A stretch of DNA of 46,418 nt from a virus. A model generated the notes under the pieces. That model saw only the letters and a program-made list of their open reading frames with translations, was not told the origin of the DNA and did not search any database. The position numbers and the translations under genes were made by a program. The DNA is taken from positions 1 to 46,418 of the IMG/VR virus record IMGVR_UViG_3300040809_000068. One strand, written 5' to 3'. Positions 13,594-22,176 of the stretch are shown here, piece by piece; positions within the stretch are counted from its first letter, which is position 1, and each line of letters opens with the position of its first letter.

Positions 13594-15692
13594 TGGGATA
13601 CATCGGCGCGGGTATATCACGCTTTAATACTGTAAACGGACTTAGCGTAAACGCAGACGGTCCTACCGTTACGGGCATTAAAGACGAAGACAACATGGCA
13701 TCTAACAGTGCCGTTAAACTCGCCACCCAGCAATCCATCAAAGCATATGTAGACAGCCAGATTGGTGCCAACAACGAACTGTCAGAGGTTCTTGCCAACG
13801 GAAGCACTACTGGCGGTAATGATATTTCCTTCGGTGATGCCGATAGGGCTTACTTTGGCGCGGGGAATGACCTAGAAATTTTCAGTGACGGCAATACTTC
13901 TTACATAAAAGAAAATGGTTCTGGTGACTTACGGATTTGGGCCGACAACCCAAACATTGCCACCGCTGGCGGTAATAAAATATTCTACGGTAACAACGGT
14001 GTTGCAGAACTTTATTACACAGGTGGAGTAAAACGCCTAGAAACCACCTCTGGCGGCATCAGCGTCACAGGCACGGTAGCCGCTACATCATACACAGGTG
14101 ATGGTTCCAGCCTCACAGGCATCAACACTGACCTAGTGTCTGACACCACCCCACAACTCGGCGGCAACCTTGACTTAAATAACTCGGATATTACTGGCAC
14201 TGGTGACATCAACATCACTGGCACTTTAACATCTACAGGTCTTGACTTAAACGGCAACGGCGATGTCAGTGGAAACCTTGTTGTTAACGGCCTACTCATG
14301 GCGGTCAACGGTGTTGCTAGAACAACAGCAAACACACAAGACGCGCTTGTGTTTACAACAGGCGAAGGCTTGATGAAGTTAAATGCGCGAGGGTCTATTC
14401 GTTACGATATAGACAACAACGCAAACGGAACGGGACAGTATCATGAGTTTACGACTAACGATGGTGGCGCAAGCCTGCTGAAAATGCAGGACAGCACTGG
14501 AGCAGTCTTTAACGAAACTGGTCAAGACTTAGACTTCCGTGTTGAGAGTAACAATAACACTCACATGTTGTTTGTCGAGGCGGGGACAGACCGTGTAGGT
14601 ATCAATCAAAATGACCCTGATGATACCTTTGAAGTAAACGGCACAATCCTTTCTGGAGTATCGGCTACTCAGGGTGGGCCGATACTTGCACAGAGGTATG
14701 GTGCGAATGGCCCAGTTGGGTCTGGTGATTACTTAGGCATTATTAGTTCCCATGCCAGTTCAGGTGCATTAAAAATCGGCTATGGTCTGATGGGGACTAG
14801 TTCTGAGAGCAATGCTAGTTCTTACGATAACTTTAGCGGTGGGCGTTCGGCAGTTGACTTCAACCAATCTACAATCACTTTCAGAAACGATACAGCGAAC
14901 TCTTCAACAACAGTTGGTACAGCAGTAACGACTCAGCGACTTTTACAGTTGGGTCGCTCTGAGGCCTCTTTTAATGACGATGGAAACGACATCGACTTCC
15001 GTGTTGAGAGTAACGGTAACGCCCACATGCTGTTTGTTGATGCGGGGAATAACAGAGTAGGTATTAGAAACTCTGGACCAGCAAGAAAGCTTGATGTTAG
15101 CGGGGATGACCTCAACGCCATGAGGATTAGAAGTGACACTAACGGTGGCTGGGCTGGCATTGAGTTTGTAGACAATCTACCGGGAATGTCTCAATTAGGG
15201 TATATAAGGCACTCACACAGCGATGCAAACACTCTAAGTGCAACAGGTCAGTCTGGCGGCGCGGCATTCTTGATAGGCTCCACGGAGAGTGAGACTGTTG
15301 TAGGGTTCAATGTCTCTATGGGTTCCTCAAGCAATGGAACTAGTTGTGGCTCTATTAAAGCAACAACATCAGGCACAACCTACAACACCACCTCTGACAT
15401 TCGCTTAAAGACCGACATCGCACCCATCTCAGATGCTACTGACAAGTTAATGGCTATGAATGCCGTTACGCACAAGTGGAAAGCAGAGCCAAACGCCGAT
15501 GCTGTTCACGGCTTTATCGCGCAAGAGATGGCAGAGATTGTCCCAGAGGCTGTGTCTGGCGACCCTGACAGCGAAGGCATGATGTCGATGGACTACGGGC
15601 GTATCACCCCTGTCATCGTAGCCGCGCTTCAAGAAGCAAACAAAAAGATTGCCGAGCTAGAAACTCGCATCAAGGAACTGGAGACTAAGTAA
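13593..15692 (+). CDS. Long tail fibre with peptidase S74 chaperone domain
   Basis: A 699-residue receptor-binding fibre. The N-terminus (MGYIGAGISRFNTVNGLSV) and residues to about 70 are a common virion-attachment region; then comes the GDGSSLTGIN...TPQLGGNLD module, a long beta-rich shaft with two near-identical units at residues 310-340 and 465-495, and a C-terminal intramolecular chaperone. The chaperone begins at TSDIRLKTDI, where S601 and K606 match the S74 self-cleavage dyad, and continues with HGFIAQEMAEIVPE, DYGRITPVIVAALQE and a short coiled coil. It should trimerise, fold the shaft, then cut itself off, releasing about 99 residues per chain. TAATG overlap at the start. Confidence 0.9.
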   Translation: MGYIGAGISRFNTVNGLSVNADGPTVTGIKDEDNMASNSAVKLATQQSIKAYVDSQIGANNELSEVLANGSTTGGNDISFGDADRAYFGAGNDLEIFSDGNTSYIKENGSGDLRIWADNPNIATAGGNKIFYGNNGVAELYYTGGVKRLETTSGGISVTGTVAATSYTGDGSSLTGINTDLVSDTTPQLGGNLDLNNSDITGTGDINITGTLTSTGLDLNGNGDVSGNLVVNGLLMAVNGVARTTANTQDALVFTTGEGLMKLNARGSIRYDIDNNANGTGQYHEFTTNDGGASLLKMQDSTGAVFNETGQDLDFRVESNNNTHMLFVEAGTDRVGINQNDPDDTFEVNGTILSGVSATQGGPILAQRYGANGPVGSGDYLGIISSHASSGALKIGYGLMGTSSESNASSYDNFSGGRSAVDFNQSTITFRNDTANSSTTVGTAVTTQRLLQLGRSEASFNDDGNDIDFRVESNGNAHMLFVDAGNNRVGIRNSGPARKLDVSGDDLNAMRIRSDTNGGWAGIEFVDNLPGMSQLGYIRHSHSDANTLSATGQSGGAAFLIGSTESETVVGFNVSMGSSSNGTSCGSIKATTSGTTYNTTSDIRLKTDIAPISDATDKLMAMNAVTHKWKAEPNADAVHGFIAQEMAEIVPEAVSGDPDSEGMMSMDYGRITPVIVAALQEANKKIAELETRIKELETK
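14526..15058 (+). repeat. Internal duplicated segment in the first fibre
   Basis: Two copies of a segment of roughly 65 bases start near 14526 and 14988. They include a 21-base identical run (14532-14552 and 14994-15014) and encode DFRVESNnNtHMLFVeAG..RVGI. The offset is 462 bases (154 codons), a whole number of codons. Confidence 0.7.
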
Positions 15693-16195
15693 TGGCTGTT
15701 AGTTTAGGTCCAAGCGGTCTGCAACTGAACGATGCTACCCATGATGATTTCGCCGACTTTCAGGGCGGCGGTAAGGTTTTGCAAGTTGTTCAGCACACCT
15801 TCTCCAATCAAAACACAAACACATCAAGCACATCCTTTGTATCAACTTGGATGACAGGTGCCATCACCCCATCGTCCACATCTTCAAAAATATTAGTTTT
15901 TGCAAACGCTTCTGCCCTGATTGACGCTTACTCAAACCAAGGTATCAACAGCGAATACGCCATCTTTAGAGGGGGTACGGAAGTCTATGCATTGGGTATT
16001 ACTTCTTGGACAGACTCAGGCAGTGGTGGAACATCAATCAATTTTATGGACAGCCCAAGCACGACATCCGCTGTGACATACAACATTCGTATCAGAAATG
16101 TATCTACCTACGGGGGGCAGAGACTCACCTCATGGAGATGTAATGTTTCCAGCGGCACGGACGCCAGCCTTATATTGATGGAGATTGGCGCATGA
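15692..16195 (+). CDS. Putative receptor-binding tail protein (167 aa)
   Basis: A 167-residue protein: MAVSLGPSGLQLNDAT at the start, then VLQVVQHTFSNQNTNTSSTS, SKILVFANASALID, EYAIFRGGTEVYALG, and RLTSWRCNVSSGTDASLILMEIGA at the end. The pattern Vlqvv..t........ts..f...tp.ts.SkILv..n...... ..f.i.RggT.i..g is a frequent terminal domain of marine phage fibres; here it stands as a separate protein after the S74 fibre. It may form the tip or a separate spike. Its start shares one base with the fibre stop, and its end overlaps the next start (ATGA). Confidence 0.72.
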   Translation: MAVSLGPSGLQLNDATHDDFADFQGGGKVLQVVQHTFSNQNTNTSSTSFVSTWMTGAITPSSTSSKILVFANASALIDAYSNQGINSEYAIFRGGTEVYALGITSWTDSGSGGTSINFMDSPSTTSAVTYNIRIRNVSTYGGQRLTSWRCNVSSGTDASLILMEIGA

Positions 16196-16521
16196 GTATC
16201 ATGGCTAGAGCCTTATTGGAATTAGCCCCCGGTGCCGAATGGACGACACACGGTGAGACAGTTGACGACATTATCTGGCATGACGAGGTCATCGCAAAGC
16301 CAAGCGATGAAGCGATAAGCACCAAGATAGAAGAACTGACAAATGGTGAACCGTTGCGGAAACTGCGGGTGGTTAGGGACACCAAACTCAGCCAAACAGA
16401 CTGGTGGGCATCGTCAGACCTGACAATGACAGAAGCGCAGACAGCATACAGACAAGCGTTGCGGGACATAACTCAGCACTATCAATCGCTGGACGAAGTC
16501 GTCTGGCCTGAGAAACCATAA
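16192..16521 (+). CDS. Phage tail (fibre) assembly chaperone-like protein
   Basis: A 109-residue protein with an N-terminal part around APGAEWTTHGETVDDIIWHD and a helical C-terminal part, LRVVRDTKLSQTDWWASSDL followed by AYRQALRDITQHY and a final VVWPEKP. The sequence 'R..kL..tDww...dl......yRqaLRdit' is the signature of the phage tail assembly chaperone family that accompanies fibres. It lies directly after fibre genes, so it probably assists their folding or attachment. GGAG lies eight bases before the ATG. Confidence 0.78.
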   Translation: MSIMARALLELAPGAEWTTHGETVDDIIWHDEVIAKPSDEAISTKIEELTNGEPLRKLRVVRDTKLSQTDWWASSDLTMTEAQTAYRQALRDITQHYQSLDEVVWPEKP

Positions 16522-16530
16522 GGAGTATCC

Positions 16531-16752
16531 ATGTCTCAGAATAATGTAATCACAATCAACGGTAAGGAATACGAAGAGTCAAACCTTGAACCGACTCAGA
16601 AGTACCTTATCCAGCATGTCCGTGACCTTCAGGCGAAGGCGGGACAGTTGCGGTTCCAGTTGGAACAGGTCCAAGTATCACTTGACCACTTCACGAAAGA
16701 ACTCATCGCCTCTGTCGAAGCGGAAGGCGAGGACAAGGCAGAGTCTGCCTAG
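16531..16752 (+). CDS. Small helical protein, DUF6447-like
   Basis: A 73-residue protein with a beta start (NVITINGKEYEESNLEPTQK) and a coiled coil (YLIQHVRDLQAKAGQLRFQL). The 'ItInGkeY...dL....k' opening followed by a helix is the DUF6447-type layout of small phage proteins beside fibre genes. Role unknown; a fibre-assembly accessory role is possible. The ribosome binding site AAGGAG is strong. Confidence 0.7.
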   Translation: MSQNNVITINGKEYEESNLEPTQKYLIQHVRDLQAKAGQLRFQLEQVQVSLDHFTKELIASVEAEGEDKAESA

Positions 16753-16762
16753 AGGATAACCA

Positions 16763-19261
16763 ATGGCATACATCGGTAAGACACCATCTCAGGCGGTGAG
16801 AAGCAGATACTTTTACACTGCGTCTGGGGGAGAAACATCATTCAGCGGCGCGGACGACAACGGCAATAGCCTTGTTTACACGGACGGTAACTATGTGGAT
16901 GTGTATCTCAATGGTGTCTTGCTGGTCGCCGGGTCAGACTACAATACTAATACGACAAACACAGTCGCAGGGGTTACCGCTGTAGCGGCCAGTGACATTG
17001 TAGAGGTTGTAGTCTACGACACATTCAGCGTGTTCGGCGGTGATGTCCTTGGCGACTTCACCATCTCTAACGGCAACTTCACAGCCAACAGCCTTATCTA
17101 CCCAACGGCTGACGGGACTTCAGGTCAGGTTCTGAAGACTGACGGTTCCGGCAATCTGTCCTTCGCAACAGTCAATACCAACTTGGTAGCAGACCTAACT
17201 CCCCAGTTGGGAGGGACGCTTGACGCCAATGGCAACAGCATCGACATGGGGACATACACCATTACCGATGCAAAGGTAGGACAGTGGGACACAGCATACG
17301 GCTGGGGTGACCACTCAACACAGAACTATGCCGTGACTACTGGCGACACTATGACTGGCGACTTAACATTCGGTGACGGTGTTAAGGCTGTATTTGGCTC
17401 TACCTCTGACGGCATTCAAATATACAACGAAGCCTCTGGTGACAAGCGGATTGTAGAGACAGGCTCTGGCAACCTGAAACTTCAGGCCGACAATATCTAC
17501 TTGCAAAACACGGCTGGCACCGCCAATCACCTCATTGGGATAACGGGCGCGGCTGTTACGCTTAACTACAATAACAACCCAAAGATAGCCACAACCAACA
17601 CAGGTGTCGATGTCACAGGCACAGTGACGGCTGATGGGCTGACGGTTGATGGTAATGCCACAATACAAAATACTGGCACTCCAACCTTAACATTAAGCGA
17701 CAGTGATGGCACGAATCAATATTTAAGATTTAGGCATAACGGCAATGAATCATATATTGATTCAAGGAATAACACGGGTCACGGTAATTTATATTTAGGT
17801 AGAACTGATGGGACTAGCAATTTACCTGCTATGAAGATTAGTTCAGGCGGCGATGTGTCGCTGTATGCGGATGATGGCACAACACAAGGCTTTTTCTGGG
17901 ACGCCTCCACACAGCGATTAGGGCTGGGAACAATCACGCCAGCGTCTGCTATCCAAATCTCTGGTTCAGATGCGGCTGGTGGCAGACTAGAGGTAACTAG
18001 AAGCGGCGTTAGTATGTATGTGGGTAGCACTGGTGGGGCTGGCTATATACAAACCCCCGGCGCACATTCTTTGGAATTTTATACAAACGGAACACCGCGG
18101 CAAACCATCTCATCAACTGGTTATCCTAGATTTATTGGTAACGGTGATGGCTATGCGTATCTTGAGATAGACACAAATACAGCCGATAAAGGTCAGTGGC
18201 GTTTTCAAGTAGATTCTAATCCAGCAACAGCAAAGTTTTACCTTCAAGATTATTCTGGCGGTGCGTGGAATACTAATTTGACGGTAGACCAAAACGGTCA
18301 GTTAGGTTTAGGAATTGAACCAGACCGCAAACTGCAAATAAAATCTACTGTGAATAATCCGGCTAACACAACAATAGGGCTTGCACCATCTACAAACGAC
18401 ACTGTTCAGGGCGGTCTAGGTGTTGGTTCTGGAGGTATTCTTAGTGTAAACGCTGTCAACACAGTTCAATTTAGAGTTGGAGGGGCTGATGGTGATGGCG
18501 CAAGCGAGGTTGCTAGGATTGATTCGTCAGGTAATGTTGGCATCGGCATAGTTCCCGGAAGTGCAAAATTATTTGTTGAAGGTGGCCAAACAATCCTACG
18601 AAATAACCACACCACCACAAGTTTAAGCGGAAACACAGATAAGACTGCATTTCCACACGCCCTGTCGGTGGCTAACGATAGTGGTGGTAGCACCACCAAT
18701 CTTGCGTCAATCGGTTTTTCGGTAGGCACAACAAGTTCTGTTTCAAACGGTGCTATTGTTGGACATAGCACTGCCGCTGGCACAATGGATTTGGCCTTTT
18801 ACACAGAGTCATCGAATGTAATCGCTGAACGGATGCGGATTGATAATACTGGCCGTGTCACGATGCCTTATCAACCGTTTTTTAGTGCTTACAAAAACGG
18901 GAATCAGGCTTTGTCAGCGCACACGCCAACAAAAATTACCTCTTGGTCTGTGCTGTATAATGTTGGAAGCGGTTGGGACGCCACCAACAACAGGTGGACA
19001 GCCCCGGCGGCGGGTTATTATTTAATCCATGTTTGCGCCCAAGCAAGTGTTCTGGGCGGTCTTCATGTGAGGTTGGATGTCAATGGGTCTGCGGGTTGGA
19101 ATGGTGACGCATACCTTGATGGCGGCGATGTAACTGGCCTTAACAATACTTATTTTGCAAACCTTTCCGCAAACGACTATGTGGACTTTTATTGTTATCT
19201 AACCTCCGCTGGAACCATTACCGCCAACCGAACAAGGTTTAGCGTGGTTAAGTTGGCATAA
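16763..19261 (+). CDS. Long tail fibre with C1q-like C-terminal domain
   Basis: An 832-residue fibre. The N-terminus (AYIGKTPSQAVRSRYFYTAS, then YVDVYLNGVLLVAGSDY) is the typical virion-attachment domain of marine phage fibres. It is followed by a TPQLGGTLDANGN module and a shaft of repeated beta segments such as GTPTLTLSDSDGTNQYLRF. Residues from about 700 to the end (FFSAYKNGNQALSAHT, NRWTAPAAGYYLIHVCAQ, RTRFSVVKLA) resemble a C1q/TNF-like jelly roll, a trimeric module that can bind surface polymers. No S74 signature is present, so maturation must differ from that of the fibre at 13593. The DNA of the middle part, about 17660-18350, is visibly richer in A+T than its flanks, suggesting an exchanged module. 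Confidence 0.85.
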   Translation: MAYIGKTPSQAVRSRYFYTASGGETSFSGADDNGNSLVYTDGNYVDVYLNGVLLVAGSDYNTNTTNTVAGVTAVAASDIVEVVVYDTFSVFGGDVLGDFTISNGNFTANSLIYPTADGTSGQVLKTDGSGNLSFATVNTNLVADLTPQLGGTLDANGNSIDMGTYTITDAKVGQWDTAYGWGDHSTQNYAVTTGDTMTGDLTFGDGVKAVFGSTSDGIQIYNEASGDKRIVETGSGNLKLQADNIYLQNTAGTANHLIGITGAAVTLNYNNNPKIATTNTGVDVTGTVTADGLTVDGNATIQNTGTPTLTLSDSDGTNQYLRFRHNGNESYIDSRNNTGHGNLYLGRTDGTSNLPAMKISSGGDVSLYADDGTTQGFFWDASTQRLGLGTITPASAIQISGSDAAGGRLEVTRSGVSMYVGSTGGAGYIQTPGAHSLEFYTNGTPRQTISSTGYPRFIGNGDGYAYLEIDTNTADKGQWRFQVDSNPATAKFYLQDYSGGAWNTNLTVDQNGQLGLGIEPDRKLQIKSTVNNPANTTIGLAPSTNDTVQGGLGVGSGGILSVNAVNTVQFRVGGADGDGASEVARIDSSGNVGIGIVPGSAKLFVEGGQTILRNNHTTTSLSGNTDKTAFPHALSVANDSGGSTTNLASIGFSVGTTSSVSNGAIVGHSTAAGTMDLAFYTESSNVIAERMRIDNTGRVTMPYQPFFSAYKNGNQALSAHTPTKITSWSVLYNVGSGWDATNNRWTAPAAGYYLIHVCAQASVLGGLHVRLDVNGSAGWNGDAYLDGGDVTGLNNTYFANLSANDYVDFYCYLTSAGTITANRTRFSVVKLA

Positions 19262-19273
19262 CAGGAGTAACAA

Positions 19274-19564
19274 ATGCCTAGCATTACAATAGAAATTACA
19301 GACACCGAATTAAAGTGTATGGAATACGCGGCACTCAGCCCTCAAGAGTGGGCAGACAACGCAGTAACAAACCGCGCCAGAATTGCTGGAAATGACATCG
19401 TTGCAAAACTGGTATCGCATTGTAACGAAAACGAAATCGCACTCGCAGTTGGCCGTGATGCACAGGTTGCACAAGCCTTTGAGTTGGGTGTGGTTGACAC
19501 AGCGGCAAACACCCAAGCCGCATTTGAAGCCGCGCAAGCGGCGCAGGAAATTCCTACGGAGTAA
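19274..19564 (+). CDS. Small acidic helical protein after fibre 2
   Basis: A 96-residue protein: ITIEITDTELKCMEYAALSP, then QEWADNAVTNRARIAGNDIV, and an Ala/Glu-rich tail (AAFEAAQAAQEIPTE). The phrase 'i..tdtE.k.l.....sp.eW..n...nrar.a...iv' is recurrent in small proteins near marine phage fibres. I infer a chaperone or attachment role for the adjacent fibre. AGGAG lies six bases before the ATG; the gap to the next fibre is three bases. Confidence 0.7.
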   Translation: MPSITIEITDTELKCMEYAALSPQEWADNAVTNRARIAGNDIVAKLVSHCNENEIALAVGRDAQVAQAFELGVVDTAANTQAAFEAAQAAQEIPTE

Positions 19565-19567
19565 CGG

Positions 19568-21865
19568 ATGTCACGGGCAAGAGACTTAGCAGACAGCGCA
19601 GATAAAGACATAGCCGGAACCCTGACGGTTGACGCTATCACTGCGTCTGGAACAATAGCGGCTAACTCCTATACAGGGGACGGCTCTAGTCTCACGGGTA
19701 TTAACACCGACCTTGTGGCAGATACAACGCCACAGCTTGGCGGCAATCTCGATACCAATGGCAACGACATCAATTTTGGCGACAACGACAAGGCCGTGTT
19801 TGGTGCTGGGTCTGACTTGCAGATTTATCATAATGGTACACAAAGCATTATTGAAGATGTAGGCACTGGACCACTACGCATTAGGTCAAACTCCATTTCA
19901 ATAGAAAATGAGTTAGGCACTGAAACGATAAGTGCTTTAACGCAAGACGGTGCGGTTATTATTTACTACGATGGTTCGCCAAAACTCGTCACCACCTCTA
20001 GCGGCATTGATGTCACTGGCAACATTACAGTATCTGGTACTGTAGACGGACGCGATGTGGCAACAGATGGCAGTAAACTTGACGGCATTGAATCTGGTGC
20101 AACAGCCGACCAAACTGCTAGTGAAATACTGACGCTGATTAAGACTGTTGATGGCAGTGGTTCAGGTCTAGACGCTGACATGCTGGATGGATATTCACGA
20201 GACTATTATAGGCAGACTGTCAACAGCACAAAGATTAACAGCACCTACAACCTTGATAATCTATCGGATGATGGCTGGTACTCATGGACATCAAGCAATC
20301 CAACAAATAGTCCGTGGGGCAGTTATGCAAATTTATTGCAGTTGTATGATGGCTCTCAAAAGATTCAACTTGCTTTTGGTAGTGCTAGTATTGGCCGACT
20401 TGCAGTACGCAGAGCAGATTCTGGCACTTTCTATGATTGGGCCAATTTCTGGAGTGAGGATAATGACGGGTCAGGTTCTGGCCTAGATGCTGATTTATTA
20501 GATGGCGTTGAGGGTTCAAATTATTTACGCAGTAACACCAGCGACACCTTTAACGGCATTCTTACAGTTAACGACAGTTGGGACTATCAAATTGAATTAA
20601 CATCTCCAGACACTTGGACGGGCATCAAGTTTAACGATAGCAACTCCAATAGCGATGTAATATGGCACAATGGAAACAACGGCACATTTGCTATCGGTGG
20701 TGGTGGCTCCAATGTTTCTGGCAAAAAACTTCATATTGATGGCGGGACCTCTATTGGTTCAGGCTTTGATGGCACGGCAGTCCCCACGAATGGCCTTTAT
20801 GTCCAAGGGGATATAAAGACAAACGGAGACATAACAATATCCGGTGCCGGAACATTGCGTGATGTAACAGGTGAATATGGTTCAATAGAAGTTGATGGCG
20901 GCGCAACCAATAATTGGGAGGGTTATAGCATCGGTGGTCAAGTGGTGTTTATGACCGATGGTAGCGCGGCTGGAATTTATAATGACTATAACAACCAATG
21001 GATGATAAGAGCTGAATTAAACGGAGAAACGGCACTGCGTCATGCTGGCTCTGAAAAACTCGCCACCACCTCTAGTGGTATTTCGGTAACAGGAAACATA
21101 TCCCTGACCGATGTCCTCTTGCTAGACCAGAACGCATCTAACCATTCCTCAACGACTGAAGGTGCTTTGTATTACAATACAGCAGACGATGCTATTCGGG
21201 TTTACGCTGGGGGAAGGTGGAACAACCTGTCAATGCTTCCAGCTGTAACTCCAGCGGCACTGAACTTTATGAATCACAACTACACAAGAAGTTCATACAC
21301 TGGGCAGGATGGATACACACGAACATACGGTAAGTTAACAAGCCCAACTCAAACATATGCTGGAAATACATTTGCCACCGCATTTGACGGTGCGTCAAAC
21401 CATGTTCTGGTGTTGAGGTTCTTAGCGTCTTCGGCGGCTTACATTGGTCTTGGTGTTTCTATCGCATCATCAATCACAGACGCACAAGCAGACAACAACC
21501 CCGGTAGTAGTTATTACGGATTAGGTGGTGACTGGACGGGTGCTTCTGGCGTAACCCACTATGGTGGATACTTTAATAGTTCCTCTACAGTTCCAACTCA
21601 CACCACTACAGACGGGTATGTTTATATTTATACTGAAGGCTCTGGGGCTTCAAGGACCCTGCAAATGAAGTTCTCCGCAGTATACTCAAGCGATTTCCTA
21701 AATACTGGCACTGAGTTGCAAGCTGGGGGTGACACACCCTCTGGTGGAACCAGAATTACTCAATCAATACTTCCAATCACCATTGGGACAAATGACCTTG
21801 CCTTGGCCATTGGTGAAGCATCAGACACCTACGAATGGCGAATTGAAAGATACGGGACATACTAA
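19568..21865 (+). CDS. Long tail fibre 3
   Basis: A 765-residue fibre. It begins MSRARDLADSADKDIAGTLT, then repeats the GDGSSLTGINTDL...TPQLGGNLD module and the KLVTTSSGIDVTGN unit seen in the first fibre. There follow the phrases GSGLDADMLDGY and GSGLDADLLDG that flank a putative sugar-binding insertion (NLDNLSDDGWYSWTSSN). The second half has a further KLATTSSGISVTGN unit and ends in a beta domain (SILPITIGTNDLALAIGEAS) that I do not recognise. No S74 domain is present. It differs in codon use between segments, as expected for mosaics. GGAG lies seven bases before the ATG. Confidence 0.83.
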   Translation: MSRARDLADSADKDIAGTLTVDAITASGTIAANSYTGDGSSLTGINTDLVADTTPQLGGNLDTNGNDINFGDNDKAVFGAGSDLQIYHNGTQSIIEDVGTGPLRIRSNSISIENELGTETISALTQDGAVIIYYDGSPKLVTTSSGIDVTGNITVSGTVDGRDVATDGSKLDGIESGATADQTASEILTLIKTVDGSGSGLDADMLDGYSRDYYRQTVNSTKINSTYNLDNLSDDGWYSWTSSNPTNSPWGSYANLLQLYDGSQKIQLAFGSASIGRLAVRRADSGTFYDWANFWSEDNDGSGSGLDADLLDGVEGSNYLRSNTSDTFNGILTVNDSWDYQIELTSPDTWTGIKFNDSNSNSDVIWHNGNNGTFAIGGGGSNVSGKKLHIDGGTSIGSGFDGTAVPTNGLYVQGDIKTNGDITISGAGTLRDVTGEYGSIEVDGGATNNWEGYSIGGQVVFMTDGSAAGIYNDYNNQWMIRAELNGETALRHAGSEKLATTSSGISVTGNISLTDVLLLDQNASNHSSTTEGALYYNTADDAIRVYAGGRWNNLSMLPAVTPAALNFMNHNYTRSSYTGQDGYTRTYGKLTSPTQTYAGNTFATAFDGASNHVLVLRFLASSAAYIGLGVSIASSITDAQADNNPGSSYYGLGGDWTGASGVTHYGGYFNSSSTVPTHTTTDGYVYIYTEGSGASRTLQMKFSAVYSSDFLNTGTELQAGGDTPSGGTRITQSILPITIGTNDLALAIGEASDTYEWRIERYGTY

Positions 21866-22176
21866 TGATTACTTACACTTGGAGAATAACTCCCCCGACA
21901 GTCCGTGATGAGGGTGAGTTTACAGATGTAATAAAATCTGTTGGCTGGTCTGTGTCTGCTGTGGACGGAGAACACAAAGCACTGATGTCTGGCACAGAAT
22001 ACTTCGGCACACCAACTAACCAAGAACTGTTTACACAGTTCAACTCTGTAACTCAGGACATCGTTAAGTCTTGGATATTGAACTCCCTCGGCATGACTGA
22101 AGCCCAAGTATTCAAAAAACTTGAGAGACAGATAGTTGCCGAACAATCTGAAGTTAAAGTCCCAGAGGGCTGGTAA
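21865..22176 (+). CDS. Tail-associated protein, DUF7936-like
   Basis: A 103-residue protein: ITYTWRITPPTVRDEGEFTD, VIKSVGWSVSAVDGEHK, YFGTPTNQELFTQFNSVTQD and VKSWILNSLGMTEAQVFKKL. The order tWri...., dVi..v.W...a.Dg, F..f..vt.div..Wi...lg is that of a small phage protein family generally located with tail or fibre genes. It shares one base with the fibre 3 stop and one with the next start. Probably an assembly factor or tail-tip component; the exact role is not known. Confidence 0.7.
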   Translation: MITYTWRITPPTVRDEGEFTDVIKSVGWSVSAVDGEHKALMSGTEYFGTPTNQELFTQFNSVTQDIVKSWILNSLGMTEAQVFKKLERQIVAEQSEVKVPEGW

